Source of the DNA: Diphasiastrum complanatum
Taxonomy: Eukaryota > Streptophyta > Lycopodiopsida > Lycopodiales > Lycopodiaceae
Direction: 5' to 3'
DNA length: 64,000 bases
Assembly (NCBI GenBank): GCA_029204225.1
Contig: CM055095.1
Location: 23,727,641-23,791,640 of the forward strand
The translations under genes were made by a program, and so were the position numbers. Position 1 is the first letter of the stretch, and every line of letters begins with the position of its first letter. Positions 10,835 through 22,733 of the stretch are shown in pieces. The notes under the pieces were generated by a model. It was not told where the DNA came from and did no database searches. It worked only from the letters and a program-made list of their open reading frames with translations.

Positions 10835-10909
<75 letters not shown>
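10835..10909 (+). repeat. (CT)n microsatellite, ~75 bp
   Basis: Pure CT run after an oligo-T stretch. Confidence 0.97.
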
Positions 10910-10913
<4 letters not shown>

Positions 10914-13451
10914 TATGGTTATTTTGCCCTTTGAAACATCATGAAATCATTTTCCCCTTGTGATAATAAACTAACAATATGCCTTACCTTGCTAAACTTA
11001 GTAATATGGCCCCCCTAAGAAGTTTTTTTAAAATTTAGTCTTTTGGTGGGAAACTTTGTTTTCATTGAATGGCTATGATTAGTGCACATTATAGAGATTT
11101 GATCTAACAATGAGCATCTTTGAATACCCAGTGCACTAAGATGTATTGAAAAATCTATAAAAAAAAAGGTGACTACAATCCTAAGTTCCATTCTTCTTGT
11201 TCTCTCCCTCTCTCCCTTGCTCTATCTCTCTCGGTTTGCTTCTCTATTGTGACCATTGCTGCTTGGATGAGAGGAGACATGTGAATGCTATTGGAAGAGT
11301 GTTCGGGTGGAAAGATACTAGTCTGGTTGAATGATCATCTACAATTGAGGAATTTCATTTGCTTGCTTTGCTGGAAAGGAAATGAGCTCATAAGATGTTG
11401 TGATTATCATAGATTGATATAGTTTTTTTGCTTCCAAAAACACGTTGGAAGCTTCTACAAGTGGGCGCTATCTCAAGAGCAATCGTGAACATATCTATAG
11501 ATATGATATTCATATTTTCGTATGGTATGCTGTCTCTTAATAGCAAACAGTCACCTGAGATTTTTGTAGCAACTGTTCATACATGATTTGTACCTATTTG
11601 CAAAGGTTGATAGGCCGCTAGCTAGCGAAATTCAGATGGCCAGTAGTCGTTCTTCTACTTGTGAATTTTCTTACGAAGTGATTCATGATAGTAGTGCATA
11701 GATGGCCGCCATCTGAAGTGGATGGACTATTTCTCTTGTCCGCTGTTTTTTTGAAAATCGCTGATGGCCGCCATCTGAAATGCGATGGACCATGTTTTTT
11801 TGTCTATTGTTTTGAAAATTAGAAATATATGATGCTATTGATGATGCATGATGTTGTCTCCACGCATAACCATCCATAGTTAGCCACCCGATATGATTCC
11901 AGTTCGTCTCAGTATTGCCTTTTGATAGTGATAAAGAACTTTATATGTGTGTGCTCATAAAACTAACAATATAAACGATTATCACTGGACATTACTATAA
12001 GATATTATGTGAGTCTTGGATAATAGTATCAGCCGGATTGCAATAATAACTTAAGCGACCTGTTGTTTTCTAGATGTGCTTATGAACAGTTAAAGGAATG
12101 ATTCTATGATGTTTTGATACACAAATACTCACCTTTGTAAGATTACGATACTTTTTTAAGGAGGCTGCTCTACTATAACCCGTTACGTTTGGTTTGATAT
12201 CATTAAGAACGTAAGCAGGGTCTTGCTTAAAAGCAGTGGGAGATGGGTAGCTCGCAGGATATGACTTCGCCCTGCATCAGGTATGAAGCTTTATGAAGTT
12301 ACACCAACATGGAAGGTAGTCTCACCCAACACTACAATACGATTCATACACACTTGTGGGACTTCAGGAGTTGCGTAAAGATAATGTTTTTTGTTATGAT
12401 CCAAAAAAAAGTGGCTACATTGTATACTTTGAATTTTATAAGGATTGGTCTATTATTACCTATTGCAAGACGGTTTTTTAATAAAAGCCTATGTGCAGCC
12501 TTTGTGAGTATGCTATGGACTTGTACAGAGGTTGACTTTGACATGCTTGAATGGCATGGATTTGCCCAAGCCGTAACGTTGTAGGGTCGAAGATCTCGCG
12601 TAGTATAGCCCTCCCGCCTGTCAACAAGGGTTAGATCACTGGATAGGTACCTAACTATGCATAGATGCTATTTTTAGTTAGTTTTTTTACTTTCTCCCTT
12701 AACTCTATTCACCATTAACACTACCCTCCTTTAACTCTACTCCTGTACACTAACATTCATCATGCTTTTGAGTGAAGGGAAAGGATAGACAAGAAGAGGA
12801 AGAGAGAAGAGAAGAGAAAAAGAGAGAGAGATGAGATGGAGGTTAGCTCAAATGCTCAATGTCATTGCTTATGGAGAAACCTTAACTAATCACAAACAAA
12901 AAGCATGGAAGAAATGGAAATAACAAGCAAACACAACAATAGCATAAGCAAGATTGATTAGCAAATGAGGATGCTTGAGCTCTCAAAATAGTAGAGTCTC
13001 CTCCTCTCTAATAAGCATCCAAATAGTGTACAAATGGTGCCTTTTTATAAAATGGGGAAGGCCCTTGCCCCTCAATCCTATTGACTAATATTCACATTGA
13101 TCCTATCCATTCATCTTGGACCCAACTTGATCCAAGGGTCCACAAAAAGTACATTGGAAATCACAAGATTCATGTGAGTCCAAAATTGGACCCAACTCTA
13201 AAAAGTAAACTCTAAGTTTAAAATTGACTTTGGGCCTCAAGTTTTATTTTAATTACAAAGGCCCAAGTCTATTTTATTCTATTTACACTTTGGCTTGCGT
13301 AGGCTTATTGGGCCATGAGCTTATACGCACAGGATGCCATGCCCTCGCAACACATTTTATTGGACAATTTTATTTATTTACACTTTGTTGGGAATACCCC
13401 CAACGGGACCCATGGCTTGAAGTAGTGCCGGTCCCTTGGCGCTCTGCCGGT
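10910..13451. other. Gene-free repeat-derived stretch
   Basis: No supported gene. Short runs such as 12309-12584 are open but carry no recognised domain. Around 11690 and 11760 a short segment (gatggccgccatctga) recurs within 60 bp. The sequence is AT-rich and probably decayed transposon. Confidence 0.5.
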
Positions 13452-15370
13452 TTAGTATAGCTTCCGCTTTGCCCGCCTTTGCTGGATCAGGTAGCCTGTA
13501 ACGTCTTCCATGAAGTTGAGACGGTCTAGTTTCTTCGAGTCCTTGGGCGTGTGGAAGGACTTGTGGACTCCTGTCAGCCATTCTTGATCGACCCATGCTT
13601 GGTATCGGCGCGTCCAAGGATCTCCAAGGAATGCAGCTCGGTAATATACACGAGCGACTGGCAGCTGATCTTCGACTTTGTCGGAAGCTAGCGCCTTATT
13701 ATGATTAAAGAATATTGAGGGAAGAAAATCATCCCATTTTGTTTCAATGCCCATTAAATGTTCTAAGTCCTGGGCGTAAGTGGCTGTCGCGCGGACTATT
13801 GGATCAGGGCAGTTGATATATTGCTTTGCGAACGTGGTGAGAGCCCTTCTGACATCTACATCCGTAGTCCACCCATATTCTGATGGTATGATCGGCCAAT
13901 TAAAATTTTGCAGTGTGATATTGTCCAGAGGGGTGCCGCATTCCGCCCATTTGGATCGTCGTGTACATGGCAAGAAGTGCACGTTCACCCATAATTGTTG
14001 CGGACTCGTCACATAGGCCCTGATGGCCACATGGTCTCTTTTGAACAACTGTTGACGCCACTCTGGTTGTGGTTGGAGGGCGGGTAATGCTTGTAGTTTT
14101 TTGCCCTTTATTGTCTGAGCTGAAAACGATATCTGCCAGCCGCCTCTTGATGACTCGTGGGGATGCTTTGATATGAATTCGTTGATTTTTTCCTCCACGA
14201 ACTTTGGTCTTTGGAAGGCCCGGCTAACAGATATCGTGCGTGAACCTCTGGATGATGTGGCTTGGCTTTGGCTGCTATTTGCGCCTTGGCCCTGGTCTCG
14301 CGTCTCAGCAGCTGTATCTGTTTGTCCTTGGTCTTGGCCTTCGGACCCTTGATCTTGGGTGAATCCCCCTATTACCTATTGGCTTTGGTCTTGGCTGGTA
14401 CTGGCCTGTGCAGTGTCAAAATTAGGTGGCAGTGGAATTACCACGGGGGTGGGCTAGGCCTTCGTTTCCATTTAGCAAGCCTTGAGGGATTGTTTGGCCT
14501 GGGCGAGCTCGTGAGTTGCGCTTGCCCGATATTTGTTGAACTCTGCTTGGTAGCTATTTAAGGTTTGGCTATAAACTTGCACCTGACGCCGAAGAAGATT
14601 CATCTCTGATTGAGAGAGCGGCCTTGAGTCTGGTGCAGGTTGAGCTAACCAGACGAGCTTTTCATCTTGTAGGGCTTTGACCTCCGTCCCCAGGCGCGTA
14701 TTCTCTGCTTCCAAAAGGTTTAGTTGCACTTGGATGGGAGCAAGCCGTTGGGATGCTTCGGATTGAAGTTCCCACACCTTCGTGGAGACCTCTGTCAGCG
14801 CTTTGGAGAGGCTTTGGATATGATTATTGAGGCCCTCCTCCTTTTGCTACAGCTTGGTGATCTCCTGGTGCCCTTCTTGTTCATGTTGTTGAGTCAAAAT
14901 CAGCTCGTGCTATAGCTTGGTGAGTTCTGCTCGCAGCTGTGTGTTGCTTGTTGCCAGGTGTAGTACCCTGCTTTCCAAGATAGCTTTGGCCGCTACCGCA
15001 TCCAGGATGTAAATCCCCAAAGTCTGGTATGTCGTCGTTAGGTCTGTGGGAGCAGGCGGTACACTGGCACTGGTAGGGGCTTGTGTTGTATCGGCCCCGA
15101 CGACTTGTGGAGTACCGTCGTCATCATCTTCTATCAAGTTCTCATTGGACCTGACGCCATCTGGGGCGGTAGGATCAGACTGATCTGGCGATGGTACGAA
15201 AACTGTTTGGACAAATGCGTCATCAAGCAACGGTTGGTTTCCCTCGACAACCTTTGTTGGCTAAGCAGGTGGGGTTTGAGAAGCAGCTGTGGAAACAGGG
15301 GTGACGGCGGTTTGCCCGAACGAGAGGATGAGAGGAACATAGGGGAACTAAAGGGTGGTGTGGAGTATGG
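13452..15370 (-). pseudogene. Coiled-coil protein of unknown family, interrupted mostly by TAG stops
   Basis: One minus-strand frame stays aligned from ~15370 to 13452 (about 640 codons) with no frameshift, but it contains about seven in-frame stops, nearly all TAG and one TAA. In order the frame shows a Pro/Thr/Ser-rich disordered region, a Gln/Glu/Leu-rich coiled coil (about 15000-14480), a Gln-Asp-Gln-Gly repeated linker (about 14390-14280), and a ~245-residue globular C-terminal domain (14198-13452) with many Trp/Tyr residues. No family is recognised, and gag-like or transposon-accessory protein are both possible. Start not determined. GC content is higher than the flanks. Confidence 0.6.
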
Positions 15371-15419
15371 AAGAAGGTGAGGATGGAGAAGAAAGTGTCT
15401 GGCGTGGGGTGAAAAATTG

Positions 15420-16184
15420 ATGACTTATGATAAAGATGGCAATTGGAAATCTGGAAATGAGGCCTTGGAGGCCATGATTGAAAAATCTAAAGCCTATGAA
15501 AAAACTTTGCCTACAGAGGAGGAATTTACGAAATTCCAAAAAAAAAATCCCCCAAGGCCTAGATATATCCCCTCCGGAAATGTAGAGGCCATTGGAGGAC
15601 ATGACATTAGCAGAGCAAACGTCGTTGATTACGATGATTATGATTTGGTACTTAGATATTATATTGGTATTGATATTGTTCAGTTTTCTTATTGAGTTTG
15701 CAGTGTTATGTATAATTCTAAATTTATTTATTTTTCTCGTTTACAGGATGCTATTGAAATAGATGCCTTTGGTATGAGACATGGAGGCGTCTGTGGTGTA
15801 TCAGTCGGGAGAAAAGATGTGTCTCTATCTCATTATTTGCAACACTTTCAAAATAATGAGAATTGTATATATCATTCATCTTTTAATCCATATGCAACCA
15901 CTGTCATTATGGCCATCAAATCATTATCAGTTTGTTTAGGAGGCCATAAGTACGCAAGAGGAACATATAAAATAATTTTTGTGAAAAGAGATTTGACTAT
16001 TAAGATATTGGATTATACTCCCAATGAGACTACGAAAAGATCATCTGCAATGGCCCTTTATTCGGGTTACATTGATATGAGCAAGAGAAAAATTTTAGAA
16101 TTTTTGGATCCATATGAAAGGAGATTATTCCTTCATGACAACACCATCCGTCTGAATTTTGAAGAGGATGATGATGATAATTAA
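15420..16184 (+). CDS. Unrecognised two-exon gene, ~221 aa, apparently intact
   Basis: Exon 1 15420-15647 and exon 2 15747-16184 join in phase 0 across a 99-bp GT-AG intron (gtactt...ttacag). The product starts MTYDKDGNWK, has a charged helical N-terminal third, a YDDYDLDAIEID acidic segment across the splice site, a mixed Gly/His-containing middle (GMRHGGVCGVSVGRK), a basic segment, and an extremely acidic C terminus (EEDDDDN). No family is recognised. It is convergent with a decayed transposase gene, with stop codons ~130 bp apart. Either it is the accessory gene of that transposon or the transposon lies beside a host gene. Lack of stops in both exons argues for recent function. Confidence 0.6.
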
Positions 16185-16315
16185 ATAATTTTCTGTAATA
16201 GATTTTTGATATATTACACGGATTTTTCTTTTGTAATGAATTTGAATGCCTTTCGAAATATCATAATACTTGGTGAGTTTTTAGCTTGATATCTAAATTG
16301 TGCTCTTCTATAAAA

Positions 16316-18902
16316 TCACTGAAAAAGTTGAACTAAATATTTATTTCTTGAATTGTGTCCTCCATGATTTGTTGCTCTATGAAATGCTCCCCTGGCTTGC
16401 CAATGAGGTTTTTCTATGCCTTGTGATGACCAAATACTTAAGCTCCTATATTCCTTTGCAAAATAAGTTGCATGATGAAGAAGAATGTGCTGCAAACAAT
16501 AGTTTTGATTAGTTACATCAGTAGAAAAAAATATAAACTTGAATGAGAAAAGTACCAGATAATGATGTAGATTACCACCATGTAATGAGTAACGTTGTCT
16601 TTTCCCCAACAATCATGTACAGATTCTACAAATGTGGTGCAATGATTTTGCAAAGTCCTCATATCTTCTGATGATAGGTTTTCTTTCCTGATAACACCTA
16701 TGAGTTTGTCTAAGTTGGTCCACACTTGTCCCTTTTCCACTCGATTACTTCCTTCCAATGTTCGTGTGGCTTGAACAATTTCTCTCCAAATTTCGTATCT
16801 GACACTTGATTCTTTGCATGTGCGATTGGATAAGAATTTTCTTGCTTTAGCACCTCCAATTGATGGCTTATTGGGAACGTTTCCTTTTTTCCGGAGAGTC
16901 TGTCACTTTTTTCAATCGTGACATTCTCTTTATGTAGTCCTGCATTTGACAGAACTATTTCTAACCTCCTAATTGCTGCTTTAGCCACAGACTCTGGTTT
17001 ATGATTCCATGCTAGTAGAATATGCAGGTAAATAAGTTTTTCAATAATACGAACCTCAGCATGCAATGTGCATATGTGAACATATTTTAATGGAATTGGC
17101 AGAACACTTTTTATATTTGGATCTTCTCGTGTTGGGTCAGTGTTTGTTGATCGTCCCAAATTCATATTGTAGCAATTCTTCATGCAATAAAGACATGGAT
17201 GCTTTGATGTTGCCCCATGAGAGACATTATACATACATTTTAATGTTTTCAAATCCCCTGCAAGGTGCCATTGAATTTGAAAACTTCCATGGTTTTCGAC
17301 TGTAAATTTCTCACCCTCCAAATGTCTCCTTATAATCTCGCCATAATTTGTTCTTGAAAATATCCATGAAAGTATTTTATGGTCCTCTTTCAAGACATGT
17401 AGAGAAACAAGTAATGCATGACCTGTCAATAAAAATTGGCAAGGTATGAATTGTTAATAAATATATTCTAAATGAAAATTGAAATGTATACCTGGAATGC
17501 CGCCAACCACCATATGCGATTTTCCGATTGAACACTAAATGTTCAATCATTTGTGTTTGAAATTTTGTTCATCAAAGTGACACTCACTCATTCCAACTTC
17601 TGACCCTTGATGATTTTAGATTCATCCAATTTTATTACAATAATGATCTTTCCATTTACTTGATGTTCGTCTAGTTTATAGAATCGAATAATGTATTTTA
17701 GAACATTTTCAATATCAAGAAAAATATTATTGCAATCGGTGAGCTCACCATATTCTGATTTGTATAATTCAGTTATATGAAGTGGTTGGCCAACTACTTT
17801 GAACATTCCGTCATTATAAAAATTTCTAACTAATCTTACCCGATATGGACGCGAAAGATAAATTTTCTCCACCATCACTTGGGAAAAAGCTTATTCAACT
17901 ATTCTAAAAAAAGTAGAATAAGCATTTCTGTTAATTCTAGATACATCACATGCACCTTGTATCACATTCGCATACAAGTATGATTGAACCTTAATCAAAA
18001 CAATCTCTACAATTTCATTTTTTATTTTTTTAAACCAAGCATTTTTTATCATTTCCTTTGCTAACTTTCTTGGTAAAACATGACCTAAAGATGATCCAAG
18101 GCATGAACGATCTGTTAAATAGTTCTTTGCCACCAAACATGATCTACAACAAACATATGAAACTCAAATTATGTTTAAATAAATAATCCATGTTATCAAG
18201 TGCAAATCAAACTTAAATGACGTATACAAATCAAATAAACAGTTTATATGACAATGTACTTGAATGCTCGAATTCTTTTTTTTTTTTATTGCTGCTATGT
18301 GTAGATAAGTCATCAATATTCTTCATCGGTATTCTCTTTCTTTTCCTCTTCATCATTGCCTTATTGATAATTTTTATATCAACAACAGATTTTAAACTCT
18401 CGGATCGCAACTTTTCCATGGATTCTAACATTTCTTGGTTTGATCCCCGAAGAGTAGTGACAATAGCATTCAACTCTGACATAGCATTCTTGAGTGCATT
18501 GTTTTCAGCACTAGTGTGTTGCACATAATGAAACAATTGTTGATTTGCACTTTGCAATTGTTGATTAGCAAACTGTAATTGTTGATTAAGACAAGATATG
18601 CTATGCATTCCAATATCACGCAACCTTTGACAATATCCAAGTAATCCACTATTTCCTTCACATACATATCTGAGAAGATGAGTTACGGACTTAAAATCTA
18701 GACACAAATTGGTAGCTGGATCATTAGGATAAATTGATCCATCCACCCACAAATCTATATTTATATGATTATTCATTCTCAATTCTCTAACTATTGTAGC
18801 AACATTCTCTACAACTTTCGCATTTTTCTTAATAATTGGAGTGCATTCCATCAGAAGAGCAACATCCAAATGGAACATTGCCATTGTTAAAGCTACAATC
18901 AT
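16316..18902 (-). pseudogene. DDE-type transposase gene, multi-exon, decayed
   Basis: Minus-strand pieces in order: 18902-18231 (coiled coil with LNQQLQ/ANQQLQ heptads, then a Lys/Arg-rich segment), 18136-17588 (one frame with a single TAA at ~17890, containing VIKLDES), a 69-bp intron 17491-17423 joining VVGGIPG to HALLVSLHVLKED, then 17422-16710 (WHLAGDLKTLKCMY, a CLYC motif, HAEVRIIEKL), a frameshift near 16720, and a last exon ending ~16316 (SSQGIEKPHW..ATNHGG). The Asp in KLDES, the Asp in AGDLK and the Glu in GIEK fit a DDE/RNase-H-fold triad. The superfamily is not assigned. Whether the coiled-coil piece is its first exon is inferred. Confidence 0.6.
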
Positions 18903-19689
18903 GTAAGTGAATCAAACTATAGTAAATCAATATGAATAGATCTAGCATTCCTTACTTTTGTAATGTTTATGTCGCATTGAAAAATCGTCCCGCCTCATAT
19001 TTCACTATAAGCCTGCATTGAGCACACCAAGATTTTCAGTCTTAAAGCTCTAGTCCCGAATTTTGGAACGAGAATGAAGAGAAGTTATTACATCTCATGC
19101 TTAACTAACTATTGTCTGAAGTTTACCATACTAGTTAAACGTCGGGCAAGGCCAGAAACTCAAAAACCGGCGACAAGAAGTTACCGGTTTTCATTCTCTC
19201 TCTATGTAACCTCTCTCTAAAGTGAAATTTTTCAAAGGGCCCATTTTGAGCCCATATTTCCCCTAACGGAGTATTCCACATCATCTTTTAGGGTGATTAT
19301 CGAACACCATGGGAGGGGTTCCTTTTCACAAGGTTCTGGGGGTGGTTCTAAAGGGAGTCATGAAAGTTCGATCATATATTCACCCCGATTTCGATCTTGT
19401 CATCAAGGGTGACATGTTTTTGGCTGGAGGATTTCAATTCAGACTCTTTGTTGATTTCTTTGAGTAAGAAAATGGGTCCTTTTATAAAATTCATACAATC
19501 GACTGTAGCTAGAGCCTCAATCCAATTGATGATATCAGTATTAGAATCATGATGGATTTCCAATGGTTTGTCGGATGCTTATTTTGGTCTCGATCAATTG
19601 TATGGTCAGTGGTGAATGAAGCTGTCTCTTCTAGTGGGCTAGTAGGCTTAATCGTTCAAGTATTTGGATCAACCCTCATGGCTCGATCC
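18903..19689. other. No gene seen
   Basis: AT-rich sequence with no supported open frame. It probably contains the upstream end of the DDE transposon, but no terminal inverted repeat was identified by eye. Confidence 0.5.
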
Positions 19690-20225
19690 CGGTTCTGAAG
19701 TGTGATTCGGTCTGTATCCCAGTCATGACATATTTTAGCTAGCTTCAGCCACGGCCTTTCCAATAGAAGTCGATAAGATGAGATTGCTTTTGAAAGATCT
19801 AAATAGTGAAGTTGATGACAAAGCGAAGATCCGTGACCTTCAGGTGCTAAGTGACATTTGATTTATAGGCATTTGAGGCACTCGATGTATTCATGTACCC
19901 TCTCATCCTTTTTCATCTTTGTCTTACTAAGTAGTAGGAATGGGCTCTCTAGGAACTTAGATGATTTAAATCGCTTGACGAATGAATCCTTGAGGGATTC
20001 TCACTCATTCCGTTCATGACACTTAAGATTGAAATATCACTCTCGAGTTGTATCAGTCAGAGTCATACTAAACCATCTAAGTTTCTCTTTAGGAGTTATC
20101 TCTCCGTAGACTTTGCATGCTTTCTCCTAAACTTGAAGATAGCGCGCTGGGTAGGTGGCTGGGTTGGTGGTACCATCATATCGAGGTAGATCGAGTCTAG
20201 AAGCCCCTTAGTTATGAGGGACAAA
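19690..20225 (-). pseudogene. Ty3/gypsy gag relic
   Basis: The minus strand encodes, with several TAG/TGA/TAA stops, a recognisable retrotransposon gag core: LPRYDGTTNPATY, then KEKLRWFSMTLTDTTRE, then SLKDSFVKRFKSSKF and DERVHEYIECLK. Two stops sit where conserved Trp codons are expected (TGG to TGA). Confidence 0.75.
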
Positions 20226-22733
20226 ATGCTTGTGAACTTCACAAATCTAAACAAAACTAAACATCATCATTACAAATTGAATCTTAAACTCAATTGAATA
20301 TGTATAGAATTATCATAGTAAAATATATTATTGTCACAAAATCCAACTGCCAGCAAAAGCTCCAAGTCGAGGAGAATATGCTCACCTACATCCATACACA
20401 AAAACAACAATGTTAAAATGAAAAAATTCTTGTGAACCATAGATGTCTACACGTATTCTCAGTTGTTATCAATGTCACAACAAATAATCATTGTCGAGTT
20501 AGGTGCCTCTAATCTTGTCCATAATATGAGAAAAAAGTTGGACATTGTTTCAGGTCTACTCAAAGTTACTAAATTATAAGGCTAAAATTGTAGTTAGAAA
20601 ATTTCAATGGCCCATTAAAAGTTTCTAAAGAGGTTGGAAATTATGCCCATAATTGCCTAGATAATGAGAAAAAAATAGCATTGTTTATTTTGGGTAAAGG
20701 ACCTCAGTGAAGACTTTACGAGCCTTTGCGCACTTGCCCTCAAGCATGAACCCTTGAACTTGTGAAGTCCTATCTCGTGAGTCTAACTCCACACAAAAAT
20801 AGGCCTCTCATGAAGCTTCTAGTTTGGGGTTGCTTGAATCTAAATAGATTCTTAAGGACAACCCAGAGGCGCTCATGCTCTTAACACTCCTACCCTCCAC
20901 CTTCACAAAATTTTATAATATAAGGGACTATTGTGCACAAAATTATAATTGAGATTATAATTGGGCACGATCTCCCTCATCCAATGGTGAAGAAGTCACC
21001 ATGATGGTGGAGATATCATGATGGCATCTCGCATGCATACTCATGAATCCAAAGCTCCTCCATTCTAGGGCCCCACTCTCATCTGGCCCAACGGTGTCCA
21101 AACACCATGAAAATGAATACAATATTTTTTATGCTCTTACACTTTTGGATGAGGGTGGGGCTTTCGCCACACCTTGAATTTAGTTGATTATAAGCACATC
21201 TCTCCATTCCATAGATGGTGGTGGCGCCTGGAAGCCATTGTGCCATTGTGATGTCTCATTGTCATGGAGGGATGAGCATATTCTACACCATGATAAACAA
21301 GTAAATCATGTTTCATCAACCATCCAATGCCAAAGGTGGCAGACACCACCATCCATTGAACATGGTATCATCTGTGCTCACCCTTGCATCCTTGGTTGGG
21401 AAGCCACCATTGTGAAGGTCGTCGTGGCAATAGAAAGATCTCTCATGGAGCCTCGTCGCATATAATTGGCACATATCAAATTACGGAGCAGTTTATTTTG
21501 CACCATGGCAGTGGTGGTGCAGTGCCCATCTAATGGAGATGAGCGATGATAGCACTCTTTTTTTTCAAAATAATGCTATCATTGCCTACCCTTAGATCTG
21601 TGGGCCACCACCACTGCTGTGGCAGTGGTGATGTGGAATACATGTGAAAAATGCAAAAAATATGCTTGGACAAGGCCAAATCTATGTATATAGGATGATT
21701 ACACATATGTGGAGCCTGTTCCCACGTGTGAAATAAATGTACTTGACATCTACCATATTCATATAGGTTGTACATCTGATTTAATTCAAATTCTAGTGGC
21801 TAAAAAGGCCAAAATCTAGTTTTCTAGTCATATGACACATGGCATCAATCTATTGATTGCATGAGCCACATCATTAGATTAGGTGTCACATCCCCCGTGT
21901 AGAGGTCTGCTCACATGTGTGGAAAAGGCTGAATTAGGCGAGTTCTCCATATAGTAGGAAAATGGACCAAAAGTGCTCAAAATAGAAAGTTTGATCCAAG
22001 TGTCAATTTTGCATGATGATTCATTATGTGACAAAGCATCCTCACACGTGTGAGATCTGATGCATGATCAATACCACGAGCTCCAAGAAATGTATATATA
22101 GAGGCATATTTGGCCATAATCAACAAGGAATACCATGGTATCTTGATTTTGGAAGCAACTTTGTGTCAATCTCTCCATTTGTCTTCAATTGTGATGATTG
22201 ATTTGAGTTTCTATCATAGTGTAACTTGTTTTCAGGCTGGATTCCGTACTCTGACAGGTTTTCACATTTGTGAAACCAGCAAGTACATTTACCTTCATTA
22301 ATGATTGTTCTTGTTAGATTTTCATGCCTAGAATTGATTTAGATTGATCTAAATCTTGTGTAGATTGATAGATCAATTGTGCTATTCTTGGTCCTATTTT
22401 GTAGATTTCCACAATACACTCTCCCTCAGATTATGCCCTGAAACAGTCCATTGTTCGTCTACCCGTGTCCAGAGACTGTCAAGCTCTCAGAGATCCTTGT
22501 CGGTTACTACCATGGATCAGATTAAGTGCTCACGTCCAGTGATGCAGGTGTTAAACAGCCTCTATGTGCTAGTAACTTTGCTCATAGAGAGCAAACTTGA
22601 GAGTATGCTCCTCCCAAAATTAGGGTTCTCACCAAAAATACTAGTTGAAGGCTTCTTTCGCCATTGCTTGGGATGGAAAGGAAAAATATAAGAGAGAGAG
22701 AGAGCAGAGCGACAGAGGGAGAGATATGAAAGG
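20226..22733. other. Upstream region of the PPR gene, repeat-derived
   Basis: No gene. Between about 21650 and 22430 several CACACGTGTG/CACATGTG palindromes (21722, 21912, 22041) and a tail resembling the copia LTRs at 42-47 kb suggest an old, diverged LTR. Nearest to the PPR start a purine-rich (ag)n leader follows an AAATATAAG at ~22685. The true promoter is not determined. Confidence 0.35.

Noticed and set aside
12309-12584. Possible Penelope-like or accessory ORF
   Set aside because: No RT motif in any frame. Open only by chance as far as can be seen.
15348-15602. Minus-strand extension upstream of the TAG-interrupted pseudogene
   Set aside because: Reads antisense through exon 1 of the intact plus-strand gene. 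Its composition does not continue the coiled-coil protein, so it was not counted beyond ~15370.
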